This document shows positions 8,801 to 16,566 of a DNA stretch of 64,000 bases, piece by piece. The DNA lies in the IMG/VR virus record IMGVR_UViG_3300046004_000818, positions 1-64,000 of that record; one strand, written 5' to 3'. Position 1 is the first letter of the stretch. The number at the start of each line of letters is the position of its first letter. The notes beneath the pieces were generated by a model. It was not told the DNA's origin, made no database searches, and saw only the letters and a program-made list of their open reading frames with translations. Source of the stretch: a virus. Position numbers and translations under genes: made by a program.

Positions 8801-9651
8801 GCGGTGGTTGGGCTAACTTCAATCTGCAGACTGGTGTAGTCGGCAGTCGAGGTGGGCCATATACCCACACCTCAGATATACTTGCACTTGGGGATGGTTG
8901 GCACCTATGTACTTTTGTAGCTATACCAGCCGCAGGAGCTTATAACCGCTGGCTATCCATAGTTACTGGAGCTAACTCTGCATGGTTGGAATCCTACACA
9001 GGTGACGGTACAAGCTCTATTATCATCGCTCGTCAAGCCTTGCTAGACGGTTACTACACACCTAAAGAGATTATGGATGCTGGTGGCTTGCCACTGACTA
9101 CTACGGTAGCGGCTAGCAATCCTAGTGCTGGTAGATACGTTTGGTCAATGCTCACTCTGACAGGCATGAAACTTGACAGACTACCATTCACCTACTTGGA
9201 TGACTTCGTTGTAGTAGCTTGTTTCAGAGCTAGCAAACCCGGAGCTTGGCTAACTGTATTTTCTCTTACAGGTGTTAATGGTATAGCACGGATGCAGCTT
9301 TATGCCTCTTCAGGAAACTATGCTAGCCTCTACATGTCAGGAGATACTAACCTAGGTGGTGGTGGCTATATCCATAGTACGGTCAACTGCACTGATAAGC
9401 TGGTGATCGCTACTGTAGTCAAACGTGGTGGCACAGCTTACCTACGAGTAAATGGTGTCCAAGCAGGTAGTGCTGTCATACCTGTATCTGTAGCCACCTT
9501 TACAGGTTCTTCGATAGGCGAGTTGCATAGCGGTAGTGACAACTTCTGGGGTTACATAGCCTCAGTTATCCCCATCAAAGCAACAGTCCCTGATAGCGAG
9601 CTTTTAGCCATAGAACGTGCTGTAGGCCAGCCCCTAGGAATTTATTTTTAA
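5896..9651 (+). CDS. Head spike fibre protein (copy 1), carbohydrate-binding modules
   Basis: This 1,251-residue protein probably forms the fibre on the spike base and binds host surface glycans. Its N terminus (MFGVGP, then SPAGIYDPVKGYMQLPANL) is shared with copy 2 and resembles phage head-spike fibre domains. Modules with PANLxxWSRDF, IPWTRET and LISTPCPxY signatures recur. Between them are beta-sandwich segments of the VNGEFDSDTGW type seen in carbohydrate-binding modules. The last ~190 residues look like a concanavalin-A/LamG-type lectin domain. It abuts the base gene (one-base gap) and is probably co-translated with it. Confidence 0.75.
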   Translation: MFGVGPTLHNTGKSPQQQCLSLLDKYCKSPAGIYDPVKGYMQLPANLVTWSGDLTDASYTKVQLVASKPTDIAPPKQGITPIKLTATSGANGSSWRFYKGPATTADTNYTAAIYYKPGSGAPYVLFNSDSNGSEGVFFNATTGAYLSRIGTAYSGESLAVANGWYMLVVNFRATLADSNHNMFWCLTNRTNTAANGADPGFVGGEYAYFGGYGVFEGTLTAAQIHAMGGIPWTRETASVALTLGPRLEVNGEFDSDTGWTKGAGISIANGGATFNNGAGYPNLTQNYAYTSGKSYQYDITVSAWLAGAAAVFTTKTGYTPHPNKVTGVGTFSDVFVADGTYNLMGVQHGSPGGTNSYTFDSISVRELISTPCPLYTDAHAYIPGSYSLVTPANLLKWSRDFANGTWSSSSAALLRTATELVEIATSDYHRVGYSLAGIPTTQRTFAFEVKPAGRNYARGWSWGGADSGQQTFTLIGAGSSTGSLPTSIAKQADGWYMCTFSVPLNQAGNVVFGPSDGVVGGTDAYMGIAGLGLSCRGAGLFEGNYTADQLIAMGGIPWTRETPNVSLSLGNNLITNSEFKNKGSGWTIANGSVNFDSGKAVFGANSTQFYQYLSTLTVNKQYQFDWEQSTAGLIYMNVGGGWVVPAHTGTGPKSYVATADAALQVYVYLTTGGVAGDWIDNLTVRELISTPCPIYAPTSSLGLASNNFNATMGNTGYTPVEGEARLVYDALSKVGPELVPNVGKPFVNTAGWAGNQATIAVVGGKIRVTATVASGGYISGYVNLTGLTPGATLQVTGMHTAGTATTNYIATYLLSAGSGNGASTPVLASGAAGSYSQVVDADGSIWIAVAGTSTGIGSYYDIDFLSVKEIIGIHATSANVYTRRGLVNQTTNSDDVSGGISPTGLTFVTNSVHSPLTGTNTADAMRETVDASRHTLVNSAVLATGTYNTVAVIAKQGVGTRCLQTANGGGGWANFNLQTGVVGSRGGPYTHTSDILALGDGWHLCTFVAIPAAGAYNRWLSIVTGANSAWLESYTGDGTSSIIIARQALLDGYYTPKEIMDAGGLPLTTTVAASNPSAGRYVWSMLTLTGMKLDRLPFTYLDDFVVVACFRASKPGAWLTVFSLTGVNGIARMQLYASSGNYASLYMSGDTNLGGGGYIHSTVNCTDKLVIATVVKRGGTAYLRVNGVQAGSAVIPVSVATFTGSSIGELHSGSDNFWGYIASVIPIKATVPDSELLAIERAVGQPLGIYF

Positions 9652-9689
9652 CCTGTAGTTTTATGCTACACTTCTAAACGGAGGTTTTC

Positions 9690-9953
9690 ATGCCAAATCC
9701 CAATCATCAGGCCACAGGAAAAGACTGTCCAATCATGGAGACAGCAGTCGTTTCTCCTAGCGATTCAACCGATATACCAGACCTGCCTAGGGCTATATGG
9801 ATCGGCGTAGGCGGTGACATAACCTTGATGGCTGCAGGAGATACTACTTCTCGCCTATTCAAGAATGTCAGTAGCGGTACCTTGCTGCCTATTCGTGCTA
9901 GACGCATCTATAGCACAGGTACCACAGCCCAATCACTCATCGCTTGTTACTAA
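9690..9953 (+). CDS. Head spike base protein, RcGTA Rcc01079/GhsA-like (copy 2)
   Basis: This 87-residue duplicate of the protein at 5631 is identical at 74 of 87 positions, with changes spread along the chain and mostly conservative. It has an ATG start preceded by a good GGAGG site, whereas copy 1 uses GTG. Two base proteins would let two fibre types be mounted on one capsid, either mixed at vertices or as alternatives. The stop TAA is followed by one base and then the second fibre ATG, exactly the spacing of copy 1, which shows the whole base-fibre unit was duplicated. Confidence 0.82.
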   Translation: MPNPNHQATGKDCPIMETAVVSPSDSTDIPDLPRAIWIGVGGDITLMAAGDTTSRLFKNVSSGTLLPIRARRIYSTGTTAQSLIACY

Positions 9954-9954
9954 T

Positions 9955-12900
9955 ATGTTCGGCGTAGGTCCTAGCTTACATGGTGTTGGTAAAACACTTT
10001 CACAATCCTTCTCGGGCTTGTTGGGGAGGTATGCCAAATCACCTGCTGGTATCTACGACCCGATTAAGGGGTATCTGCAGAAGCCTGCTAATTTAGCAGT
10101 CTATAGTAGGGACTTTAGCAACACAGCTTGGAACAAGGTTAATGTAAGTGTAGTCGGTAACACTGTCTCGTTCTCTGGTCCTACTGTACCTAAGCGGATC
10201 ACACAGACCTTCGCTGGTTCTACCAATGGGCATACTACTGTATTCCAAGTACGTCCACTGACACAGCGATACTTCCAGCTTATCAATAACGGTGATGCAG
10301 TATGCTTCGCCAACTTTGACCTAGTGGCAGGTACACTTGGCACCTTTGGTACTGGTACAGTTTCCTCAATCGCCAATGTTGGTGATGGGTCTTACCTGAT
10401 TGCTGCTACTTTTACAGCAGCCGCTATATCTCAGGTCTGCTCTATCTATCCATCTAACAGTGCCTCCGATGGCTTTGCACCGGGCAATACCAGTACAGGC
10501 AGTTTTGAATTGCTAGCTGGTGGCACCTTCAACGGTAGCTTCACTGCTGCTCAGATTCTTGCTATGGGTGGCATCCCTTGGACTATGGAAACCGCTTCTG
10601 TATCCTTGAGTCTAGGTGAAGAAAGGGTAGTAAATGGCGACTTCTCTAGTGGTTTAGCTGGATGGACAACTGAACCTTCAGCTTCCGTGGTGAATGGAGC
10701 ACTTGTAGCAACCTCTAGCTCGGCCTCTAATATTATAGCCTCAAGATTTATTGCTATCCCTGAAGGCAAGCCTTACTACTTGACTGCCAATGCTATTGCT
10801 GTTAATAGCAGTACTGCTATCAGACTTAACGGGACAGTGGTGTCTGGTGGCTATAAGCAAGCAGGATACTGGTCTAACGTCTTTACTGCAGGAAATCAGT
10901 GGGTGCTAGAGGTTGCTGGTGGAGCAGGGAGCAGTTCTGCGACTATTGACAACATCTCCATCAGAGAACTCATCTCCACTCCCTGCCCCATCTATACCAA
11001 TGCTCACGCCTACGTACCCGGCGCGGGTGTTATGGTGACTCCTGCCAATCTGCTTACTTGGAGTAGGGATTTTAATAACGGTGTATGGTCACATTTCCGT
11101 TCATCTAAGGTAGGTGTGACAGTAATAGATGGCATACCCTGTATGGAGGTACTCCTTAACGAGTATGAGGCTTCTGTAGAGCGTAACCATGCAGCTATAG
11201 GTGTAGTCCAGACCTTGCAATTCATGGTGCGATCTAAGGTACCTGATATTAAATTAGGCATTCATGCTGGCAATACAGATTTTTCACCAGCCTTTGACGT
11301 TACAACAACTTGGACTACCATTACTTACGTAACCAAAGGTACAGCTAATGTAGATAGCATGTCCTTGCGGAACAAGGACTCAGTGCCTAGGTATGTCTAT
11401 ATAGCTGCTGCGGGTGCCTTCTTAGGTACCTACACAGCCGCCCAACTAGCTGCTATGGGTGGTATCCCTTGGACTATGGAAACACCTTCCGTATCCTTGA
11501 GCCTTGGTGATGAAAGAGTAGTGAATGGCGACTTCTCCAATGGTCTGACAGGTTGGGCCAAAACCTCGCCTTACTCAATCATCGAGGTAGTTAATAACGT
11601 AGCTAATATTACTACTCTGCCGGGTGCTAACTGGACGGAAGGCCTTCAGCAGTATGTCAATGACTTGACTACTGGTAAGACCTACTATGCTAGCTATAAT
11701 CAGACAAGCTCTGGTCGTATGCGTATGTCCCTTACTGAGGGTCAGGTGTATTCCAATGTGGCTACCTACCTAAAGTTTACTGCTTTAGGCTCTATCACAA
11801 CAGCTAACTTCTTTTTAGACGCGAATACAGCAGGAGCTGTAGGTACACTCGACAACATCTCCATCAGAGAACTCATCTCCACACCCTGCCCGGTCTACGT
11901 GTCTTCCAACGCACTTGGACTTGCAGCAAACAACTATGCTGCCAATACAGGTGGAAGCTATACGGTAGTGGATAGTGCTAGTGGGTTGGTGATTGATGGG
12001 GTTGCTAATACAGGTCCTGAATTACTTACAGGTGCTTTGTCTACCTATGGTAGCTCTACCATAGCTGTGTCCGGTGATATAATTACAATAACCTCTACCG
12101 GAGCAGGTACCAGTGGAGTTGTTTGGAACGATGTGTCCATAAGCAGCACTAGCAGGTATCGTTTCGCACTTGAGATTGTGGCTAACCCACAAAATAACAA
12201 TGTGCAAGTGTATATTAACACACTTGCTCAAGAGGCTAATTTAACAGCGGCTACCGTTGGGCCAAAAGTTTGCTATCCGGTGGCTGTCGCATCTGGTTTG
12301 AGCACCTCACATCCGGTAATCACTTGTCCATCTATGCCTACTGGCAACAGTGTGTCGATACGGCTAGTATCGGTTAAGGAACTGATAGGTATCAATGCTT
12401 CCCAAGCAACTGCTGGCAATATGCCAACTATCGCTAGGGGCTTGGTAAATAGACTTGCTAATTCACATACTCCAGCTAATCTTTCAAAAACTGACTGTAC
12501 TGTTAGTGGATCAACTTTGACCACCACCGTTGCTGCTAACCCAAACGTGCAGAATCCAGTTCTACCTAGTGAGCCTTATACAGGTATACCTATAACACAA
12601 GTAGCCGAACTATCGGCTGGCAATCAATCTGTGATGGCTCTACAGATGTTTGTAAATGGTGGTGTTGGTGGCAGTTGGGTCACTACAGATGCATTTATAG
12701 TGTCTGGTCCCGGTAGTGTGACATTTACGTCAGCTATAGCTATCGTAACTGGACTATCTAGCACTCAACGAACAGTAGTAGCTTTAGTTGGAAGTTCGTC
12801 AGCCACCAGCGGTAATCTACATGCCTATGTGAAGGGCCGCTTAACTGGTAGTCAAATAGGTGATACAGGTAACTGTCATGCTAGTGCTTGTTTTATTGGT

Positions 12901-13521
12901 GCCTACACTGCTGCCCAAATCATAGCAATGGGTGGTATCCCAACCACTACAACCGTAGCAGCTAGCAACCCCAACACCGGACCCTATAGCTGGCAATTCA
13001 TGGACAACACCGATGTACTCAAGCTTGATCGTGTACCTTATCAATCTACAGATGATTACGCTAATGTGGTAGTCTGCAAACTTGAGAAGGTGCCGGGAGC
13101 TAGTAAATATCCATATGCTTTTGCTGTAAAGGGTGACACCTATCGTGGGGCTGGTTCTATCGTTTTTGACAATGCAGGTAAGCCTATGGCTACTTGGAAT
13201 GATGGTACTGCTTCAGTCAGTCTAACTCATAGCATAGCAGTCTTTGGTTGGGTAGTGCTAACAGCTTGGAAAGTTGGTAATACCAAAGTACTTCGGGTTA
13301 ATGGTCTTCAGTCTGCTGTAGATACAACAGCTTTAGCACCTACTGTATTAGAGGCTGCGTACATCGGTCATAGCGGAGGTGTAGACGCTTCTACCATCGA
13401 AGTAAACTACGAGTTCCCCGGACTTGTCGGTAAAGTGATATCAGAGCAAGGTACAATAACAGCCGATGAACTACTGCTTATAGAGCGAAGCCTAGGCTCT
13501 GAGTACGGTGTACACTTTTAG
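9955..13521 (+). CDS. Head spike fibre protein (copy 2), carbohydrate-binding modules
   Basis: This 1,188-residue paralogue of the fibre at 5896 shares its conserved N terminus (MFGVGPSLHGVGK, SPAGIYDPIKGYLQKPANL), the recurring AMGGIPWTMET and LISTPCPxY module borders, and a lectin-like C-terminal domain ending LIERSLGSEYGVHF. The inner modules differ strongly, as expected if each copy recognises another glycan. An upstream in-frame ATG at 9865 exists but lies inside the base gene. ATG 9955, matching copy 1, is chosen. Segments with VVNGDFSSGLAGW resemble CBM4/9-type beta-sandwiches. Confidence 0.75.
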   Translation: MFGVGPSLHGVGKTLSQSFSGLLGRYAKSPAGIYDPIKGYLQKPANLAVYSRDFSNTAWNKVNVSVVGNTVSFSGPTVPKRITQTFAGSTNGHTTVFQVRPLTQRYFQLINNGDAVCFANFDLVAGTLGTFGTGTVSSIANVGDGSYLIAATFTAAAISQVCSIYPSNSASDGFAPGNTSTGSFELLAGGTFNGSFTAAQILAMGGIPWTMETASVSLSLGEERVVNGDFSSGLAGWTTEPSASVVNGALVATSSSASNIIASRFIAIPEGKPYYLTANAIAVNSSTAIRLNGTVVSGGYKQAGYWSNVFTAGNQWVLEVAGGAGSSSATIDNISIRELISTPCPIYTNAHAYVPGAGVMVTPANLLTWSRDFNNGVWSHFRSSKVGVTVIDGIPCMEVLLNEYEASVERNHAAIGVVQTLQFMVRSKVPDIKLGIHAGNTDFSPAFDVTTTWTTITYVTKGTANVDSMSLRNKDSVPRYVYIAAAGAFLGTYTAAQLAAMGGIPWTMETPSVSLSLGDERVVNGDFSNGLTGWAKTSPYSIIEVVNNVANITTLPGANWTEGLQQYVNDLTTGKTYYASYNQTSSGRMRMSLTEGQVYSNVATYLKFTALGSITTANFFLDANTAGAVGTLDNISIRELISTPCPVYVSSNALGLAANNYAANTGGSYTVVDSASGLVIDGVANTGPELLTGALSTYGSSTIAVSGDIITITSTGAGTSGVVWNDVSISSTSRYRFALEIVANPQNNNVQVYINTLAQEANLTAATVGPKVCYPVAVASGLSTSHPVITCPSMPTGNSVSIRLVSVKELIGINASQATAGNMPTIARGLVNRLANSHTPANLSKTDCTVSGSTLTTTVAANPNVQNPVLPSEPYTGIPITQVAELSAGNQSVMALQMFVNGGVGGSWVTTDAFIVSGPGSVTFTSAIAIVTGLSSTQRTVVALVGSSSATSGNLHAYVKGRLTGSQIGDTGNCHASACFIGAYTAAQIIAMGGIPTTTTVAASNPNTGPYSWQFMDNTDVLKLDRVPYQSTDDYANVVVCKLEKVPGASKYPYAFAVKGDTYRGAGSIVFDNAGKPMATWNDGTASVSLTHSIAVFGWVVLTAWKVGNTKVLRVNGLQSAVDTTALAPTVLEAAYIGHSGGVDASTIEVNYEFPGLVGKVISEQGTITADELLLIERSLGSEYGVHF

Positions 13522-13529
13522 GAGCTAAC

Positions 13530-13592
13530 ATGAGTCCCCTAGCAATCTGGATTATGATCCTCCATTGGGAGTGGTGGAAGTGCGGCATATAG
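13530..13592 (+). CDS. Tiny 20-residue hydrophobic peptide
   Basis: A 20-codon reading frame (MSPLAIWIMILHWEWWKCGI) has a strong AGGAG site six bases before its ATG and sits directly after the second fibre gene. It overlaps the next gene's start region, so it may be a leader peptide that couples translation rather than a functional protein. Tryptophan-rich and hydrophobic, it could also be a tiny membrane peptide. Only the ribosome binding site supports it. Confidence 0.35.
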   Translation: MSPLAIWIMILHWEWWKCGI

Positions 13593-13774
13593 GTTGGAAG
13601 CTGACTCTCCGATGGATGCGTATGCCCGACCAACCTTTCGTACACTGGTGCTCTGAAGATGATGGGCTAGTTAGCAAAGATGGTGTGCTTAACCATCACC
13701 GTATAAAGTTATGGAACGATACTCCTACAGGACTTGAAATAGTCTCCATTATTAAACTCTGGGCAGAAGAATGA
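13580..13774 (+). CDS. Hypothetical protein, first of a paralogous pair
   Basis: This 64-residue soluble protein is of unknown function. It aligns with the next gene: VRHIGWKLTLRW against MKHIGWRLEVRR at the N terminus and SIIKLWAEE against SITKFWAEE at the C terminus, so the two are tandem duplicates. GTG 13580 is chosen because it aligns with the ATG of the paralogue and has GGAG nearby. TTG 13565 and GTG 13571/13574 are alternatives. The stop overlaps the next start (ATGA). Confidence 0.55.
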   Translation: MRHIGWKLTLRWMRMPDQPFVHWCSEDDGLVSKDGVLNHHRIKLWNDTPTGLEIVSIIKLWAEE

Positions 13775-13980
13775 AGCATATAGGTTGGAGACTTGAAGTA
13801 CGAAGGGAGCAGGAACACATCTGCACTTTTGTATTCTTTTATGATCGTGGTGTAGGGTGCCCTATTAACGATGATGGGACATGGAACATAGAGTTTAATT
13901 GGATTCTCTATGGTGATGATTTCCCACCGTGGAAGCAGACAGAGATTGGCTCTATCACTAAATTCTGGGCAGAAGAATGA
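13771..13980 (+). CDS. Hypothetical protein, second of a paralogous pair
   Basis: This 69-residue protein is related to its upstream neighbour over its whole length, with aromatic-rich middle segments and the same SITKFWAEE end. No family is recognised. It overlaps both neighbours by ATGA junctions (13771-13774 and 13977-13980), so four small genes form one translationally coupled chain between the fibre and the capsid protease genes. Confidence 0.6.
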   Translation: MKHIGWRLEVRREQEHICTFVFFYDRGVGCPINDDGTWNIEFNWILYGDDFPPWKQTEIGSITKFWAEE

Positions 13981-14108
13981 AAACCATCTTGGTTATACTC
14001 CTGACAGCTAATCTATTAGCATGTGCCCCTACTACTTTCGTTCTAGGTAGAGAAACCCCACCACCTGCCGGGTGTGTAGAAGCAAGGAAACGTGGACATG
14101 AATGCTGA
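13977..14108 (+). CDS. Small lipoprotein
   Basis: This 43-residue product begins MKTILVILLTANLLACAPTT, a charged start, a hydrophobic stretch and a lipobox LLAC with cysteine 16. The mature part is only 28 residues with a PPP segment and two more cysteines. Signal peptidase II processing and lipid anchoring are predicted. It overlaps the start of the transglutaminase-like gene. A role in superinfection exclusion is one possibility for phage lipoproteins expressed on their own, but nothing here proves it. Confidence 0.65.
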   Translation: MKTILVILLTANLLACAPTTFVLGRETPPPAGCVEARKRGHEC

Positions 14109-14481
14109 TGTAGCCATCGTATTTAACGAAGCCAAATCTAAGTTTGGCTATGCTGATGACTCTACCACCTTTGGACAAACAGAGTATTGGGCCACTCACG
14201 AAGAGATGATGGCAGCGGCTGTAGCTGGTAAGGTAAAGGGTGATTGCGATGATTTCGCTGAACTCTGCGTACATCCCCTTAGAGAGAAGGGTTTACCTGC
14301 TAGGTTCATACTATGCCTTACCGAGACAAAGGAAGCACACCTTGTAGCTGAAGTTGACGGTATCATTTTGGATAACAGGCAGGTGTACCCAACACCCATA
14401 GACTTCTTGCCATACACATGGTTAGCATGTTCCGGTGAAAAACCCGAACAACCTTGGCACATAATTATAGGAGTCTCATAA
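14098..14481 (+). CDS. Transglutaminase-like cysteine peptidase (BTLCP family)
   Basis: This 127-residue papain/transglutaminase-fold protein shows the triad regions KGDCDDFAELCVHPL (catalytic Cys), AHLVAEVDG (His) and ILDNR (Asp) in the order of bacterial transglutaminase-like cysteine proteinases. It could cleave or crosslink virion or cell-wall peptides. ATG 14098 is preferred over GTG 14092 because AAGGA lies nine bases upstream. It overlaps the small lipoprotein gene and precedes the capsid protease, which suggests a virion or maturation role. Confidence 0.8.
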   Translation: MNADVAIVFNEAKSKFGYADDSTTFGQTEYWATHEEMMAAAVAGKVKGDCDDFAELCVHPLREKGLPARFILCLTETKEAHLVAEVDGIILDNRQVYPTPIDFLPYTWLACSGEKPEQPWHIIIGVS

Positions 14482-14498
14482 CAGAGACTTGGTTTATC

Positions 14499-14507
14499 TG
14501 GTATGAT
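14499..14507 (+). promoter_or_regulatory. Candidate extended -10 promoter before the capsid protease
   Basis: TG-G-TATGAT is an extended -10 element 27 bases before the protease ATG, in a 52-bp intergenic gap. No good -35 hexamer is present, which extended -10 promoters can tolerate. The flanking TATCTG is shared with the element before the first spike gene. Confidence 0.35.
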
Positions 14508-14533
14508 GCTGAAAAATTCAACAGGCTATTGCT

Positions 14534-16027
14534 ATGACTACAAATCTCTGGTTGGGTAATCAGCACTCTTATGAGGCTGTCCTTGAAGCTAAGGCAAACG
14601 CCCTTGCTAAGTACGGTGACAAAGAAGGTGAAGCACCTGAACCTAAACTGCTCAATGTGCAAAGCAATGTGGGCATCATTGATATCAAGGGTAGTCTCAT
14701 TAACGGTAACGCTGGCTGGCTGAGCTACTTTGGTGTTACTGGCTACGGAGATATTCGTGACTCTCTTGTTGCTGCTATCCAGAACCCAGAAGTATCAGCT
14801 ATTCTCCTGAACATAGATTCAGGTGGTGGTGCTGTAGCTGGTGTACACGAGACTGCCCAACTGATCAGCCGTGTTGACAAGATTAAGCCTGTCATTGCTT
14901 ACAACGGTGGTACAGAAGCATCTGCTGCTCTCTGGCTAGGTTCTTCTGCACGTACAGCCTATGCTGCAGAGACTGCCCTCACTGGTTCTCTCGGTATCAT
15001 CATGGTACATGCAGAGCGTTCAAAGCAGTTGGAAGACGATGGTATCAAGGTTACTGTCATTCGTGCAGGAACTGAGAAGGCCTTGGCTAACCCATACGAA
15101 CCACTGACAGACAATGCTAAGGCTGCCCTAGAAGAGAAAGCTCAGGCTATGTACGATATCTTCTTGGGCCATGTGGCTAGTATGCGTGGCCTGTCAGATA
15201 GCGTGGCAGATTCCAAGTTTGGACAAGGCCGTGAGTTCGTAGGTAAGGCCGCTGTCACCGCAGGACTTGTAGATTCTGTGGGTACATTTGAGGATGCCTA
15301 CACAAAGGCAGCTTCACTTGGCAGCAAGATCGCCAGCAAAAACCAAGCTAAAGCTGCTGTTAATCGCCCTGCTAACCTGCTCAAGGCTGAAAACTTTGGC
15401 ACTTTATCGGCCAGTCTGCCACAAGTCTTAGAAGGACAGCTAGAAGCTGTGGCATCTATGGTAGATAATACCGCATCTACCGAAGGAACATCCATGCCGA
15501 AACCCTTGACCCAAGAACAGCTAGTCGCTATGGCGGCTGGTGTAACACTTGAAGCTACCGTAGCTGAAACTGTTAATGCCGAAGCCGTTACTGAAACCAG
15601 TAACGAAGGCTCTACTGAAGCGCCTACTGACAAACCTGCTGAAGCTGCAGCGGCTGCTCCTTCTGAGCTAGTCACCTACTTGCAGGTCCAAGTCACTGCG
15701 CTGCAAGCTGAATCGCTTGAATTTCGCATGGCAGCAAAGACTGCTGCTGACGCCCTGACTGCAGCTACTACAAATCTGGAAGCTCTGGCTGGTATTGCAC
15801 GTAATAGCATTCGCTCCATGACTATCGCCCTTGGCGGTAAAGCAGAAGCTGTTGAGGCTATGTCTGTGGGCGATGTGGTAGCTGAACATAGCCGCGTAGC
15901 TGCTGTGTTCACTGACAAGTTCAAAGTGGGGGCGGTTGCGGCGACCAACACTCTTGAGGATAAGCCTGTTGTGAAAGCAACGGTTAATCCACTCTTTGCA
16001 TACGCCGCAAAATCTCTTTCCAAATAA
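14534..16027 (+). CDS. Capsid maturation protease (peptidase S49) with C-terminal scaffold
   Basis: This 497-residue protein is built like lambda gpC. Residues 45-260 are an SppA/ClpP-fold S49 protease with NIDSGGGAVAG (93-103), the probable nucleophile Ser130 in GGTEASAALWLG, TGSLGIIMVHAE, and the likely general-base Lys182 in RAGTEKALANPYEPLT. An Ala-rich linker and a coiled, acidic C-terminal scaffold domain follow (about 321-497). The protease cleaves the scaffold and itself during head assembly. The scaffold portion is also predicted to be made separately from an internal start. Confidence 0.9.
   Translation: MTTNLWLGNQHSYEAVLEAKANALAKYGDKEGEAPEPKLLNVQSNVGIIDIKGSLINGNAGWLSYFGVTGYGDIRDSLVAAIQNPEVSAILLNIDSGGGAVAGVHETAQLISRVDKIKPVIAYNGGTEASAALWLGSSARTAYAAETALTGSLGIIMVHAERSKQLEDDGIKVTVIRAGTEKALANPYEPLTDNAKAALEEKAQAMYDIFLGHVASMRGLSDSVADSKFGQGREFVGKAAVTAGLVDSVGTFEDAYTKAASLGSKIASKNQAKAAVNRPANLLKAENFGTLSASLPQVLEGQLEAVASMVDNTASTEGTSMPKPLTQEQLVAMAAGVTLEATVAETVNAEAVTETSNEGSTEAPTDKPAEAAAAAPSELVTYLQVQVTALQAESLEFRMAAKTAADALTAATTNLEALAGIARNSIRSMTIALGGKAEAVEAMSVGDVVAEHSRVAAVFTDKFKVGAVAATNTLEDKPVVKATVNPLFAYAAKSLSK
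15494..16027 (+). CDS. Nested scaffold protein from an internal in-frame start (Nu3-like)
   Basis: Within the protease gene an in-frame ATG (MPKPLTQEQLVAMAAG) is preceded by AAGGA six bases upstream, a strong internal ribosome binding site. The 177-residue product would be the C-terminal scaffold alone: Ala/Glu/Thr-rich, then helical (LQVQVTALQAESLEFRMAAK). Lambda C/Nu3 uses exactly this arrangement to make more scaffold than protease. The start position at the domain border supports the reading. Confidence 0.7.
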   Translation: MPKPLTQEQLVAMAAGVTLEATVAETVNAEAVTETSNEGSTEAPTDKPAEAAAAAPSELVTYLQVQVTALQAESLEFRMAAKTAADALTAATTNLEALAGIARNSIRSMTIALGGKAEAVEAMSVGDVVAEHSRVAAVFTDKFKVGAVAATNTLEDKPVVKATVNPLFAYAAKSLSK

Positions 16028-16048
16028 CCTACTTTAAGGAATCTCATT

Positions 16049-16531
16049 ATGGCACGCGATCACTTTATTGCTCCTACTGCTCCTACCGATGAAGCTGTTG
16101 CTGTTCGGTTGGGTGCTGGCTCTGGTGCTGCTAACAACCTGACAACTGCTGAAGTTGGCAAGTTCGTCAAGCTCGTTGCGGAATCTCGCTACAACTTGGC
16201 TGCTGCTGGTAACGAAATCGAAGGCGTGATCTTCTCGGTTGAACTGGCCCCACAAAACGGCTTCACAGTTGGTGGTGTGGTCGAAGAAGGTATCTTGAAC
16301 GTGACCTTCGACGGTCTGCAAGCTACCCCCGGTACTGGCGTAGTCGCCATCGGTGACTATGTGGTGTGTGGTACTCCTGTTGCCAAGGATACTGCCCTGA
16401 CTGGCTATCCAAAGGTTTGCAAAGCCACTGGCGCTGTCACTACACTCACCTTCAAATGGCGTGTCGTGAGCCTCGGTACCGCTGGTACTGGTGCTGTCGG
16501 CACCACTGGTGTTATCTCATACGTGGGCTAA
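16049..16531 (+). CDS. Putative head decoration (cement) protein
   Basis: This 160-residue, beta-rich protein lies between protease/scaffold and major capsid, the usual place of gpD-like decoration proteins that stabilise the expanded shell. It has an AAGGA site and, like the major capsid and tail tube genes, markedly more C/G-ending codons than its neighbours, as expected for an abundant virion protein. No strict gpD signature is visible, so the function is from position and composition. Confidence 0.6.
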   Translation: MARDHFIAPTAPTDEAVAVRLGAGSGAANNLTTAEVGKFVKLVAESRYNLAAAGNEIEGVIFSVELAPQNGFTVGGVVEEGILNVTFDGLQATPGTGVVAIGDYVVCGTPVAKDTALTGYPKVCKATGAVTTLTFKWRVVSLGTAGTGAVGTTGVISYVG

Positions 16532-16566
16532 GCCTTAACCTTAACAAATTACCTAGGAGTTAAAAA

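Noticed and set aside
5631-13521. Diversity-generating retroelement acting on the spike fibres
   Set aside because: No reverse transcriptase or template/variable repeat pair is visible; the duplication explains the similarity.
15298-16047. Long leftward frames opposite the protease/scaffold gene
   Set aside because: Caused by Ala-rich GC-biased codons of the real gene; no start signals.
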